From: Neptunomonas concharum
Lineage (GTDB): Bacteria; Pseudomonadota; Gammaproteobacteria; Pseudomonadales; Balneatricaceae
Length of the DNA: 64,000 nucleotides
Assembly (NCBI RefSeq): GCF_008630635.1
Contig: NZ_CP043869.1
Location: 1,612,001 to 1,676,000 of the forward strand
Direction of reading: 5' to 3'
In this document: piece after piece, positions 20,417 through 28,418 of the stretch
Layout of the letters: each line of letters opens with the position of its first letter
Numbering within the stretch: position 1 is the stretch's first letter
The notes under the pieces: model-generated
What the model saw: the letters and a program-made list of their open reading frames with translations, nothing else
Told to the model about the DNA's origin: nothing
The model's database searches: none
Position numbers and translations under genes: made by a program

Positions 20417-20956
20417 ATGATGGAAGTACTTAATCATATTAGACTTATGGCAGATTATAACCAGCAGTTAAATAAGCAAGTGTGCCAAGCTGCTGGGATG
20501 CTGAATCACGAATCTTTGGTTGAACATCGAGGCGCTTTTTTTGGCTCAGTACTCGGGACTCTAAATCATCTTATGGTCGGAGATTTAATCTGGTTAAAGC
20601 GCTTTGCAGGCCACCCGGCGCAGCATGTTGCCCTTAATCCTATACGTGCCACGGAGGCGCCTGTAGCTTTGGAGCAGCAGTTGTTTTCAACGATGGAGGG
20701 GTTGTGGCAAGAGCGGCAAATTCTTGATGCTGTCATTGTTAGTTGGTCAAGAGAGCTAAAAGCAGAAGATCTGGATCACTGCCTTGAATACAGTAGCATG
20801 AAAGGTGTCTCGTCACATCGCCAGATGGGTGCCTTGATCATGCATTTTTTTAACCACCAGACCCATCATCGTGGCCAATTATCGACCCTGCTGTATCAAC
20901 AAGGTTTTGATATTGGCCTAACCGATCTTTTATATTTTATCCCCGAAGAAAGCTGA
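20417..20956 (+). CDS. DinB-family metal-dependent protein
   Basis: About 179 residues of a four-helix DinB/YfiT-type protein. The metal-binding histidines are in FGSVLGTLNHLMVGDLIWLKRF and MHFFNHQTHHRGQLSTLLYQQG. The conserved opening is NHIRLMADYNQQLNKQV. An upstream ATG at 20393 is possible. I prefer 20417 or 20420 because GGAG precedes them and family proteins start just before the NH-R-MADYN motif. DinB-like proteins bind divalent metals and act as thiol transferases or are of unknown role. Nothing here narrows it. Confidence 0.85.
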   Translation: MMEVLNHIRLMADYNQQLNKQVCQAAGMLNHESLVEHRGAFFGSVLGTLNHLMVGDLIWLKRFAGHPAQHVALNPIRATEAPVALEQQLFSTMEGLWQERQILDAVIVSWSRELKAEDLDHCLEYSSMKGVSSHRQMGALIMHFFNHQTHHRGQLSTLLYQQGFDIGLTDLLYFIPEES

Positions 20957-20957
20957 G

Positions 20958-22637
20958 TCAGAGGCTGGTGCCTTTCGTGATAGTTTTAATCGCATCGACC
21001 ATGGCATAAACACCATTGGTACGTGATGGGCTTAAAAACTGGTTGAGCTGACATATTGATAACAGGGCTGAAACATCAAAACTGTGAATCTCTTTTGAGG
21101 TTTTTCCCTGAAAAGCCGCCAGCAATAAATAGGCTAGGCCTCGCATAATGCGGGCATCGGAGTCGATCGCAAAATGCCAGAAACGCTCGTCAGTTTGCTC
21201 TGAATGCAGCCAAACCAGAGATTCGCAACCTCTCACTAACCGTTCAGGCTGGCGCAGGGTATCAGGTAAGTGAGGCAGTTGCTCTGCCCATTGCTGTAGT
21301 GTGGCTAAGCGAGCTTGCCAGTTAGAGGCTGATTGTAGGGTTACAGTGAGTTCTGATAGATCGGGGGAGATAAAAGTGATTGTTGCAGAGCCTGCTTCTG
21401 GATGCTTCGAAGTGGTTTCTGTCAGGGCAGTTACGGCTTCCTTTAGGCAAAGTGCAAAACGCTCGACCTCTTCTTCAGTGTTATATAAAGCAAACGATGC
21501 TCTGAGGGTGCCGCTTACGCCTAAATAGGTCATCAAGGGCATTGTGCAGTGATGTCCACTACGTACCGCAATTCCCGATTGATCCAGCATCATAGCAAGG
21601 TCTTGGTGATGAACCTGATCAACACTAAAAGATAAAATGCCCACATTATCAGCATCGACGCCGATTAATCTAACGCCCTCAATTTCTGATAAACGCTTGA
21701 TAGCGAGTGTGCGTAGCGATTTCTCATGTAGAGATGCGGCAGGGCGATCAAGGCTGTTTAAGTATGTAAGGGCCTGCGCAAAACCGATGGCCTCGGCGAT
21801 AGGTGGCGTCCCTGCTTCTAGTTTAAAGGGGAGGGTATTGAAGGTTGTCTTTTCAAAGCTGACCGACTCAATCATCTCACCACCAAATTGCCAAGGTGGC
21901 ATCTGTTCTAAGAGCGCTTCTCGCCCCCATAGGACACCTATGCCTGTTGGGCCATAACATTTATGCGCAGAAAAAAAGTAAAAATCACAGCCAAGCTCGT
22001 GGACATCTACAGGTTCATGGGCGATAGCTTGCGCGCCATCGACCACCACAGTTGCACCAAAGGACTTGGCGAGTTGAGTAATATCCTTGATCGGATTAAT
22101 CACACCCAGTGCATTGGATACATGAGTGACGGCAACGATTTTGGGCTGATGTTCAGCTAACAACTGCTGAAGCTTTTCTAAATCAATAGTGAGATCTGCC
22201 CCTAGAGGAATAGGGACGACGGAGGCACTTTTTCTGAGCGCGATCTGTTGCCAAGGAACAAAATTAGCGTGATGCTCCAAAACCGAAACAAGTATCGTAT
22301 CGCCTGCACATAGCACCGCATCCGCATAGCTATAGGCGACTAGGTTAGCCGCTTCTGTTGCACCGCGAGTCCAAATAATCTCTTTAGGACTACTTGCCCC
22401 GATAAAGTCTGCTACTTCATCTCGCGCAGACTCAAACAACGCTGTTGACTGATTAGACAGCGAGTGGGAACCCCTGTGAACATTGCTGTTATAAAGCTTA
22501 TAGTAACGGCTCAGGGCTTCAATAACCTGACGGGGTTTTTGAGTAGTGGCAGCATTATCCAGATATACCAATGGCTCGCCATGCACACGGCTGGAGAGAA
22601 TCGGGAAATCTCGACGAATCTTTTTTGGATCAAACAT
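20958..22637 (-). CDS. SufS-type cysteine desulfurase fused to a SufE/CsdE domain
   Basis: A 559-residue fusion. Residues 1-405 are a class V PLP desulfurase of the SufS/CsdA type with Lys226 (SAHKCYGPTGIGVLWG) and active Cys364 (RSGHHCTMPL). Residues ~430-559 are a SufE/CsdE sulfur-acceptor domain with Cys471 (RLVRGCESLVWL). The two parts are normally separate proteins that pass persulfide sulfur to Fe-S or other acceptors. The start at 22637 (MFDPKKIRRDFPILS) is chosen by homology; upstream codons overlap DUF2069. It overlaps that gene by 8 bases. No sufBCD genes are near, so CsdA-CsdE-like use is as likely as SUF. Confidence 0.93.
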   Translation of the reverse strand: MFDPKKIRRDFPILSSRVHGEPLVYLDNAATTQKPRQVIEALSRYYKLYNSNVHRGSHSLSNQSTALFESARDEVADFIGASSPKEIIWTRGATEAANLVAYSYADAVLCAGDTILVSVLEHHANFVPWQQIALRKSASVVPIPLGADLTIDLEKLQQLLAEHQPKIVAVTHVSNALGVINPIKDITQLAKSFGATVVVDGAQAIAHEPVDVHELGCDFYFFSAHKCYGPTGIGVLWGREALLEQMPPWQFGGEMIESVSFEKTTFNTLPFKLEAGTPPIAEAIGFAQALTYLNSLDRPAASLHEKSLRTLAIKRLSEIEGVRLIGVDADNVGILSFSVDQVHHQDLAMMLDQSGIAVRSGHHCTMPLMTYLGVSGTLRASFALYNTEEEVERFALCLKEAVTALTETTSKHPEAGSATITFISPDLSELTVTLQSASNWQARLATLQQWAEQLPHLPDTLRQPERLVRGCESLVWLHSEQTDERFWHFAIDSDARIMRGLAYLLLAAFQGKTSKEIHSFDVSALLSICQLNQFLSPSRTNGVYAMVDAIKTITKGTSL

Positions 22638-23030
22638 GTGATGCGTTTGAGTCCTGTTCACGGCTAAGGCGAGCGTACTGGCTAGCCCAGCGTGCATACA
22701 TCATCGCTGCCGTAAAGAGAACGACAACCAAAAGCGCATAGATGATACCAAAGGTACGGGTGTCTACTCGCGTGGTGGCCGCTAGCACCGCCTCATTGAA
22801 ATATAGAATCAACACAAAACATAACCAAGCATGATTGCGTGGATTACCCGACTTCATCGTAGGAATAAAAAAAGCGAGGGGTAGCATATGTACTAACCAA
22901 ATGACCCACGGCTTACCGGTCTCTAAAGGATGAATAATCAGATACCATAGGGTGAACAAGAGCAACAAACCAAAGAAACTCAAGAGGGTCAGTGATCGGC
23001 TAAGGCGCACTTTTTTGTGTAGGGTTTCCA

Positions 23031-23031
<1 letters not shown>
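22630..23031 (-). CDS. DUF2069 membrane protein
   Basis: A 133-residue protein with four predicted helices (SLTLLSFFGLLLLFTLWYLI, VIWLVHMLPLAFFIP, WLCFVLILYFNEAVLAA, IYALLVVVLFTAAMMYARW) matching DUF2069, a family commonly found next to wrbA and arsC-like genes in gammaproteobacteria. Its start overlaps the wrbA stop by one base. Function unknown. Confidence 0.87.
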
Positions 23032-23630
<599 letters not shown>

Positions 23631-23981
23631 TTACAGAATCTCCAGCACAGACTCAGGTGGGCGACCAATACGCGCCTGGCCATCTTTAAGAACGATAGGA
23701 CGTTCTATCAGCTTGGGTGTCTTAACCATAATGCTAATCACTTCTGCATCACTTAGTGCCGGATTATCTAATCCGGTTTCTTTATATTCGGCTTCTTTGG
23801 TGCGCAGAAGCTCTCTTGGTGATATGTTCAGCGAAGCTAAAACTTGCTTTAATTCTTGCTCTGACGGGGCCTCTTTCAGGTATTCACGAACCACAGGTTC
23901 GATACCTTGCTCACGAATCAGCTCAAGGGTCTGTCGTGATTTTGAGCAACGGGGGTTATGATAAATAGTGACTTGGCTCAT
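23631..23981 (-). CDS. arsC: ArsC/YfgD-family arsenate reductase-like protein
   Basis: A 116-residue thioredoxin-fold protein with the catalytic loop YHNPRCSKSRQTLELI (Cys12), the REL-RTKEAEYKE segment and PIVLKDGQARIGRPPE, typical of glutaredoxin-coupled ArsC. No arsenite pump or ArsR gene is nearby. In this wrbA context it is more likely the chromosomal YfgD-type paralogue, whose arsenate activity is not assured. It is the first gene of the minus-strand run. Confidence 0.88.
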   Translation of the reverse strand: MSQVTIYHNPRCSKSRQTLELIREQGIEPVVREYLKEAPSEQELKQVLASLNISPRELLRTKEAEYKETGLDNPALSDAEVISIMVKTPKLIERPIVLKDGQARIGRPPESVLEIL

Positions 23982-24088
23982 AATAGTGTCCCTTAAAAAC
24001 GGTTGTAAAACAGCTGATAAACGTAAAGAAGCTGCTATTGTATACGTCTCGGATGGCGCAACAAAGTTTACCTGTAAGGATTTATTGC

Positions 24089-25309
24089 ATGCATGTTATT
24101 TCGGAGCTAAAAATCTTCCAATTTTTGTACTACTTATTTCGCCAATTCCTAAATAACGGAGGCATTATTAACGCCTCGGCGCTGACCTATACCTCATTAT
24201 TTGCCGTTGTGCCGTTAATGACCGTGTCATATGCAATGTTGGCTGCGATTCCCTCTTTTCAGGGGGTGGGCGAACAGGTTCAGGGTTGGATCTTTTCAAA
24301 CTTCGTACCGACAACAGGCGCTGTCGTGCAGGAGTATTTACGCGACTTCACCTCTCAAGCCCAAAAACTAACGGCAGTAGGTATTGGCTTTTTAGTCGTA
24401 ACCTCGATCATGATGATGCGCAACATAGAGGTCGCCTTCAATCGCATCTGGCGGGTAAGTGAACAACGTAAAGGGATGGCGAGCTTCTTACTTTATTGGG
24501 CAGTATTGAGCTTGGGCCCTATTCTTATTGGCTTGGGATTGCTGGTTTCATCCTATATCGCATCCTTGCCGTTTATTAGCGATGCGACTGAATTAGTTGG
24601 GCGAGGGCGTTTGTTATCGATGTTACCTATGGTGATGTCTTGTGCCGCCTTTACACTGCTGTATGCCGCTGTGCCTAATTGCAAGGTGCCTTTGAAATAT
24701 GCCTTTGCAGGAGGCGTTGTCGTGGCTATCCTCTTTGAAACAGCCAAGCGCGGATTCGCACTTTTTGCTACGCAATTTCCTTCCTATGAATTAATTTATG
24801 GTGCGTTTGCGGCGGTTCCGCTGTTTCTGGTTTGGATCTTTATCACGTGGTTTATTATTTTGATGGGGTGCGAATTAACGCGAGCGCTGACGGTTTACCA
24901 AACGTTGGATGAACAGCGTGAGTCCTCCCATTTGCATACGGTATTAGGCGTGTTGCATCGTCTATGGCAGGCGCAGCAGACCGGAAATTTAGTATCTGAC
25001 GAAATGTTGCTAACCCAAGTCGTTGGACTGGATCAAAACCGCTGGGATCAGTATGTTCAATTGTTGCAAGAAGAGGGTATGATCTGCCGTACACAGCAAG
25101 GCGGGTTACTGCTATCTCGTGATTTAGGTACACTGACACTGCACGAATTGTGTGAACGCCTACCTTGGCCGTTACCCACCGGTGGTGTGGGGCATCAAAA
25201 AGGTTGGCAGCACGATTTAGACCTGCGTTTAGATAAGGTGAGAACATTTCAAGAAGATGAATTGAATATCTCGCTAGAAGCGTTGTTTGTTGAGACACAT
25301 AGCCAATAA
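24089..25309 (+). CDS. yihY: YihY/BrkB-family inner-membrane protein
   Basis: A 406-residue protein. The membrane domain has six helices matching YihY (NASALTYTSLFAVVPLMTVSYAMLAA, FPSYELIYGAFAAVPLFLVWIFITWFIILMGCELT), followed by a ~130-residue soluble C-terminal part not found in E. coli YihY. Upstream starts at 24038 and 24053 are possible. I prefer ATG 24089 because AAGGA precedes it by 8 bases. Once called ribonuclease BN by mistake, the family role is unknown. Confidence 0.9.
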   Translation: MHVISELKIFQFLYYLFRQFLNNGGIINASALTYTSLFAVVPLMTVSYAMLAAIPSFQGVGEQVQGWIFSNFVPTTGAVVQEYLRDFTSQAQKLTAVGIGFLVVTSIMMMRNIEVAFNRIWRVSEQRKGMASFLLYWAVLSLGPILIGLGLLVSSYIASLPFISDATELVGRGRLLSMLPMVMSCAAFTLLYAAVPNCKVPLKYAFAGGVVVAILFETAKRGFALFATQFPSYELIYGAFAAVPLFLVWIFITWFIILMGCELTRALTVYQTLDEQRESSHLHTVLGVLHRLWQAQQTGNLVSDEMLLTQVVGLDQNRWDQYVQLLQEEGMICRTQQGGLLLSRDLGTLTLHELCERLPWPLPTGGVGHQKGWQHDLDLRLDKVRTFQEDELNISLEALFVETHSQ

Positions 25310-25333
25310 TTTTTAGTAAGGAGTGGGTGCATA

Positions 25334-25612
25334 GTGGCAAAAATTTGTATTCATGCATGGGTCAGTGGGCGTGTTCAGGGTGTTTGGTTTCGACAATCGA
25401 CGGTAGAACAAGCGGAATCTTTGGGCGTTACAGGATGGGTGAGAAACCTGCCGGATGGCCGGGTGGAAACCATGATGTATGGAGAGGAGAAAGCGGTTCG
25501 CCAATTAGAGTCTTGGTTAAGTAGCGGACCAAAGTTAGCCAGTGTGGCTGATGTTGAGTCAGAAGTGTTGGAATATGAAGAACAACACGAAGGCTTTTTG
25601 ATTACGGGGTAA
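25334..25612 (+). CDS. Acylphosphatase
   Basis: A 92-residue acylphosphatase with the active loop GRVQGVWFRQSTVEQA (catalytic Arg and phosphate-binding loop) and the Asn of GWVRNLPDGRVE. It hydrolyses carboxyl-phosphate bonds such as in 1,3-bisphosphoglycerate. The GTG start has AAGGAG 10 bases upstream. It follows yihY closely and is the last core gene before the accessory island. Confidence 0.93.
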   Translation: MAKICIHAWVSGRVQGVWFRQSTVEQAESLGVTGWVRNLPDGRVETMMYGEEKAVRQLESWLSSGPKLASVADVESEVLEYEEQHEGFLITG

Positions 25613-25677
25613 ACCTTTTTATCCCTCCTGTTAAGCCACTGTGAAAAAGTCTGCCAAAGCGGGCGTTGATATCGTTG

Positions 25678-25965
25678 TTATGTGATCCTTGACGCTAGCT
25701 TTTTGTACGCTGCATCTTTATCACGTTTCCCAATAGCCAGTACGTATACAATAATTTCATCATCAATGACTTCGTAAGCCAGACGGTAGCCAGCTGTACG
25801 CAATTTGATCTTGTACACCGAGTCGTATCCACGGAGTTTGGAAGATGGGACATGCGGGTTTTCGAGGCGTTCCTTAAGTTTCTTTTTAAACTGGCTTTGG
25901 ATTAGTGGGGCTAGCTTGCTCCATTCTTTCTGTGCAGCCGGTAGAAATTTAAGTTTATAAGTCAT
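25678..25965 (-). CDS. relE: RelE/ParE-superfamily toxin
   Basis: A 95-residue RelE-type protein: KLKFLPAAQKEWSKLAPLIQSQFKKKLKERL, KLRGYDSVYKIKLRTAGYRLAYEVIDDEIIVYVLAIGKRDKD. RelE toxins cut mRNA in the ribosomal A site. The basic residues of the active site (KIKL.. GYRLAYEV.. GKR) are present. Its start overlaps the antitoxin gene by 11 bases. It is the leftmost gene of the accessory island. Confidence 0.9.
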   Translation of the reverse strand: MTYKLKFLPAAQKEWSKLAPLIQSQFKKKLKERLENPHVPSSKLRGYDSVYKIKLRTAGYRLAYEVIDDEIIVYVLAIGKRDKDAAYKKLASRIT

Positions 25966-26206
25966 CTATATCAACTTCCACAGCCTCAGATAGATCGCCA
26001 CGACGGCTTTCAACTAGCTTTGCAAGCTCGTAATCGTCGAGCATCTCTATTAGAAGCTCGTAAGTTTCAGCTGGCACAAGATAAGCAGCTGGCTTATTGT
26101 GGTTTAGAATCGCAATAGCGGAACCATCTGCTTCGTTTAGCAATGCTGTAGGGTTTTTCTTTAGCTCAGAAATACTGGCGGAGCAATCTGCTAATACTTG
26201 TCTCAT
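25955..26206 (-). CDS. Phd/YefM-type (StbD-like) antitoxin
   Basis: An 83-residue antitoxin: N-terminal DNA-binding part SASISELKKNPTALLNEADGSAIAILNHNKPAAYLVPAETYELL, acidic toxin-wrapping C-terminus (LVESRRGDLSEAVEVDIDDL). It precedes and overlaps the RelE toxin gene, the standard order for a type II module. A palindrome directly upstream is the probable autorepression site. Confidence 0.9.
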   Translation of the reverse strand: MRQVLADCSASISELKKNPTALLNEADGSAIAILNHNKPAAYLVPAETYELLIEMLDDYELAKLVESRRGDLSEAVEVDIDDL

Positions 26207-26217
26207 AAAATCACCAA

Positions 26218-26241
26218 TTAAGTACTTAAATAAGTGCTAAT
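26218..26241. promoter_or_regulatory. Operator palindrome of the relE-type module
   Basis: Perfect 12-bp palindrome TTAAGTACTTAA (26218-26229), followed by a second, imperfect copy (TAAGTGCTAA, 26231-26240). It starts 12 bases upstream of the antitoxin ATG, where antitoxin or toxin-antitoxin complex usually binds. Confidence 0.55.
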
Positions 26242-26302
26242 TTTAGATCTTATTATAGGCCTTGGCTAGCTGTTTTAATGAGAAACTAATCAGGTTTTAT
26301 GA

Positions 26303-26521
26303 TTAGCGCTTCCGTATTTTGTGGGCAATAACTATTTGTTTTACCTTTCGATTCTTTAACCAATAGATAATTCCTTTGTCGAAATCAGTTATTGTGCCGT
26401 TCACTGGGTCCTCTTTGACGGTTGCTTCTACTACGAGATCAGAGTAGCCAACGCTAATGCCATTTAGGGATAAGGTTTTGAGTAAGCATAGCGTAGAGCG
26501 AAGCACCGCGGAAAATATCAA
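26303..26521 (-). CDS. Small ORF, possible remnant of a 6-pyruvoyl-tetrahydropterin synthase-like gene
   Basis: A 72-codon frame. The middle (GYSDLVVEATVKEDPVNGTITDFDKG) resembles the GH-Y-LEVTV-G-D--TGMV-DF block of QueD/PTPS proteins, but the zinc histidine is missing and both ends are absent. The first ~15 codons run through sequence like the attC centre near 27380 and may not be coding. Treat as uncertain: a decayed cassette gene or an orphan peptide. Confidence 0.3.
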   Translation of the reverse strand: MIFSAVLRSTLCLLKTLSLNGISVGYSDLVVEATVKEDPVNGTITDFDKGIIYWLKNRKVKQIVIAHKIRKR

Positions 26522-26540
26522 CTTACCTCACTTGCGCGCG

Positions 26541-27338
26541 TCACCGCACATAGGTTCCGATTCGCTCCAAATCGTCGGAAAACCAAATGTAGGTGACTTT
26601 TCCGATGAGATTGTCCATAGGGACCGTGCCCCAGAAGCGACTGTCGTTGCTGTTATCGCGCCAATCGCCAAGCACAAAAAACTCGCCTTGGGGTATTTGG
26701 CGCACAGGCATGGTAACAGAAAACTCGCGCATTCTATTGCTCGATGGAACGGCTAATTGCGCCTGTGCTACCCCATTTACAATTACTGCTCCATTTTCAA
26801 TCGTTAGTGAATTACCGCCAACTGCAGCGACGCGCGCTACGTACGAGGACTTCGGATCCAAGGAAGGAAAGACAACAACATCGCCGACTACCGCCTCTCG
26901 ATAACGTGTGTTTACGGCGATGACATCTCCGACCTCTAGCGTCGGCACCATTGACCCGCTCGGAATATGGAACGTTTCGTAACCAAGAACAAGGCCACGG
27001 TATGCGAAGAGAAGCTGGAACCCAACAGGAACGAGGATAAGAACAGCGACATACCAGTACCAACGATTAAACCATCGAAGCTCGTAGTTATTATTGCGCC
27101 GGGCGCTTCGCACCGAGCTGATTATGAGAGTCACGTAAAACAAGAGGCTGATCAGCACGAATGCCGCTAGCCCGTAAAACGTTGAAAAGACGCCGAACAC
27201 TCCACTAATGAGCAAGGCTGTGACGAAGCCGCTAAGAATCAGCCAGCCAGCCCATGGTGCTCCTGCGTACACGTGACCAAGCCCCGGCACAAAAAATGAA
27301 GCGATACCTGCTATCCATGCATTTCTTTTCTTTTTCAC
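26541..27338 (-). CDS. Signal peptidase I-like protein without the usual catalytic lysine
   Basis: A 265-residue protein. Residues 8-70 form a TM2-like hydrophobic module (GIASFFVPGLGHVYAG) with three helices, another helix covers ~94-112, and residues ~120-265 are a signal peptidase I (S26) fold. The serine box is HIPSGSMVPTL with Ser129. The later boxes VLGDWRDNSNDSRFWGTVP are intact. Where LepB has Tyr-Ile-Lys-Arg, this protein has YVAR, with Ala168 in place of the general-base lysine; the codon is GCG on the coding strand. The nearest lysine is Lys163. It is either an inactive relative, or uses another base. It lies in the attC-bearing island, a probable cassette. Confidence 0.85.
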   Translation of the reverse strand: MKKKRNAWIAGIASFFVPGLGHVYAGAPWAGWLILSGFVTALLISGVFGVFSTFYGLAAFVLISLLFYVTLIISSVRSARRNNNYELRWFNRWYWYVAVLILVPVGFQLLFAYRGLVLGYETFHIPSGSMVPTLEVGDVIAVNTRYREAVVGDVVVFPSLDPKSSYVARVAAVGGNSLTIENGAVIVNGVAQAQLAVPSSNRMREFSVTMPVRQIPQGEFFVLGDWRDNSNDSRFWGTVPMDNLIGKVTYIWFSDDLERIGTYVR

Positions 27339-27349
27339 GGTCCTTCGCC

Positions 27350-27411
27350 TTTTCTCATCATTTTCGGCTGGTTTGGAGTGTAGCGGAAAACCAATCCGAC
27401 AACATGCGTTT
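27350..27411 (-). other. attC-like site interrupted by intron remnant
   Basis: Read on the minus strand, ACGCATGTTGTCGGATTGG pairs imperfectly with CCAGCCGAAAATGATGAG around the centre TTTTCCGCTACACTCCAAA. The same centre, with one change, occurs in the site at 31689-31754. The R' half toward the signal peptidase gene has decayed. A group II intron 5' end begins exactly at its edge. Confidence 0.45.
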
Positions 27412-27450
27412 GTGTACGCCCAGCGTGCAAGGTGTTGTGGGGGCTAAGCC
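27412..27450 (+). mobile_element. Group IIC intron remnant, nearly complete internal deletion
   Basis: Starts with GTGTACGCCCAG, the same 5' end as the intron at 31755. After 16 bases it jumps to GGTGTTGTGGGGGCT, which is the 3' half of domain V and the start of domain VI in the other copy (32450-32464). Almost the whole intron, including the reverse transcriptase, is gone. Confidence 0.6.
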
Positions 27451-27474
27451 GCAACGACAAAGCTGTTGCTAAGC

Positions 27475-27523
27475 TTGGCCTTGCTAGGGCACTTAACGTA
27501 TACTTGTACGGAAACTCCGTACA
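27475..27523 (+). promoter_or_regulatory. Promoter and operator of the yefM-yoeB module
   Basis: -10 box TATACT at 27499-27504 with TTGGCC at 27475-27480 as a weak -35 (18-base spacer). It overlaps an inverted repeat TGTACGGA-AAC-TCCGTACA (27505-27523). E. coli YefM operators have TGTACA cores, so a YefM-type site is likely. The start codon follows 14 bases later. Confidence 0.6.
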
Positions 27524-27536
27524 TCAAGGTGCCATC

Positions 27537-27809
27537 ATGGATACAATCAGTGTAAACAAATTTAGAGACAACCTGAAGAGCGTTGTGGAAGAGGTGGTTA
27601 GCAGGCATGAACCACTTAAGGTAACTCGACGAGCCGGAGAGGCATTCGTTGTAATGAGCGCCGAGGACTGGGAGCGAGAGCAAGAAACACTTCATGTTCT
27701 CCAAAGCCAGAGCCTCATGCAACAGATTGCCCACTCCCTTGAAACACATAACCGTGGTAAAGGCTATATACCGACTGAAGAGCAAATGAATGAGATCACT
27801 GGTATTTGA
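27537..27809 (+). CDS. yefM: YefM-type antitoxin
   Basis: A 90-residue antitoxin, MDTISVNKFRDNLKSVVEEVVSRHEPLKVTRRAGEAFVVMSAEDWEREQETLHVLQS, the classic Phd/YefM fold, with a helical C-terminus that binds toxin. The ATG at 27537 follows the operator directly. An in-frame extension to 27432 has no support because it runs through the intron remnant. It is on the plus strand, opposite to the neighbouring cassette genes, with its own promoter, as is usual for toxin-antitoxin cassettes. Confidence 0.92.
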   Translation: MDTISVNKFRDNLKSVVEEVVSRHEPLKVTRRAGEAFVVMSAEDWEREQETLHVLQSQSLMQQIAHSLETHNRGKGYIPTEEQMNEITGI

Positions 27810-28062
27810 AGGCAATACCTGGGAAGCGTATGAAACTATGCGCGAGAAGGACAAACAATTGCATAAGGCTTTGTGTAAATTACTCAAAGAAATGCTGCGT
27901 TCAAACGACCTTGCTTCCGGTTTAGGAAAGCCTGAGCCACTTAAGCACAACCTCTCTGGCCTTTGGTCTAAGCGGATATCACACAGAGATCGTTTGATAT
28001 ATCGATTTGACGAAAAATCCATTTATATCTTCGCTATTGGTGGTCACTACGATCAGATTTAG
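27790..28062 (+). CDS. yoeB: Txe/YoeB-family toxin
   Basis: A 90-residue ribosome-dependent mRNA interferase of the Txe/YoeB type: LVFEGNTWEAYETMREKDKQLHKALCKLLKEML, GKPEPLKHNLSGLWSKRISHRDRLIYRF and terminal IGGHYDQI. The conserved Glu, Arg and C-terminal His expected for catalysis are present. It overlaps yefM by 20 bases. Confidence 0.93.
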   Translation: MRSLVFEGNTWEAYETMREKDKQLHKALCKLLKEMLRSNDLASGLGKPEPLKHNLSGLWSKRISHRDRLIYRFDEKSIYIFAIGGHYDQI

Positions 28063-28119
28063 CGCCCATAGCTGACGCTTTGATTAAACACCTTGCCGCC
28101 ACGCACTACCATCAGCAAG

Positions 28120-28415
28120 ATGGTTTGCTCCTGTGCTGAGCCTGAAAGGTAACCCGCTGTTTGAATAGGGCAGAGGCCGGTTAACCGATGAATGTCTGGT
28201 GCCCCAGACCAACCTGCAAGGAGAAATCTGGCCTAGCAGTGGTTAACAACCACGTTAAGTGAGCCTCAATAGGTGTTTGCTGTAAGTCATTCACAGCCAA
28301 CGATGACAGTATAAAGCAGGATCGCTGGTTCAGGGGCTTGGTATTGGCCGCAGACGCAACTAATGCCTATGACAGGGTGAAGGCTCATAGGTGTTACAAG
28401 GCCGACTTGGGCGCG
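28120..28415 (+). mobile_element. Probable group II intron RNA-domain fragment (no ORF)
   Basis: This 357-base gap after yoeB holds no gene. From about 28120 it shows several nested hairpins, for example GTCTGG-TGCC-CCAGAC (about 28193-28208) and GTGGTT-AAC-AACCAC (about 28239-28253), and GAGCCTCAATAGG- and CAGGGTGAAGGCTCATAGG-type blocks that resemble domain I-III of bacterial group II introns. No 5' GTG end or domain V is seen. Assignment by resemblance only; the bases 28063-28119 show nothing clear. Confidence 0.45.
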
Positions 28416-28418
28416 TAC

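Noticed and set aside
24855-25358. 167-codon minus-strand frame over yihY
   Set aside because: Antisense to the YihY C-terminal region; amino-acid make-up looks noncoding.
25613-25677. Possible attC at the left edge of the island
   Set aside because: CATAACAACG and AACGCCCGC blocks resemble R''/L'' parts, but no matching second arm or R' core could be found.
27444-28022. 192-codon minus-strand frame over yefM-yoeB
   Set aside because: It is the complement of two strongly recognised genes and has no domain of its own.
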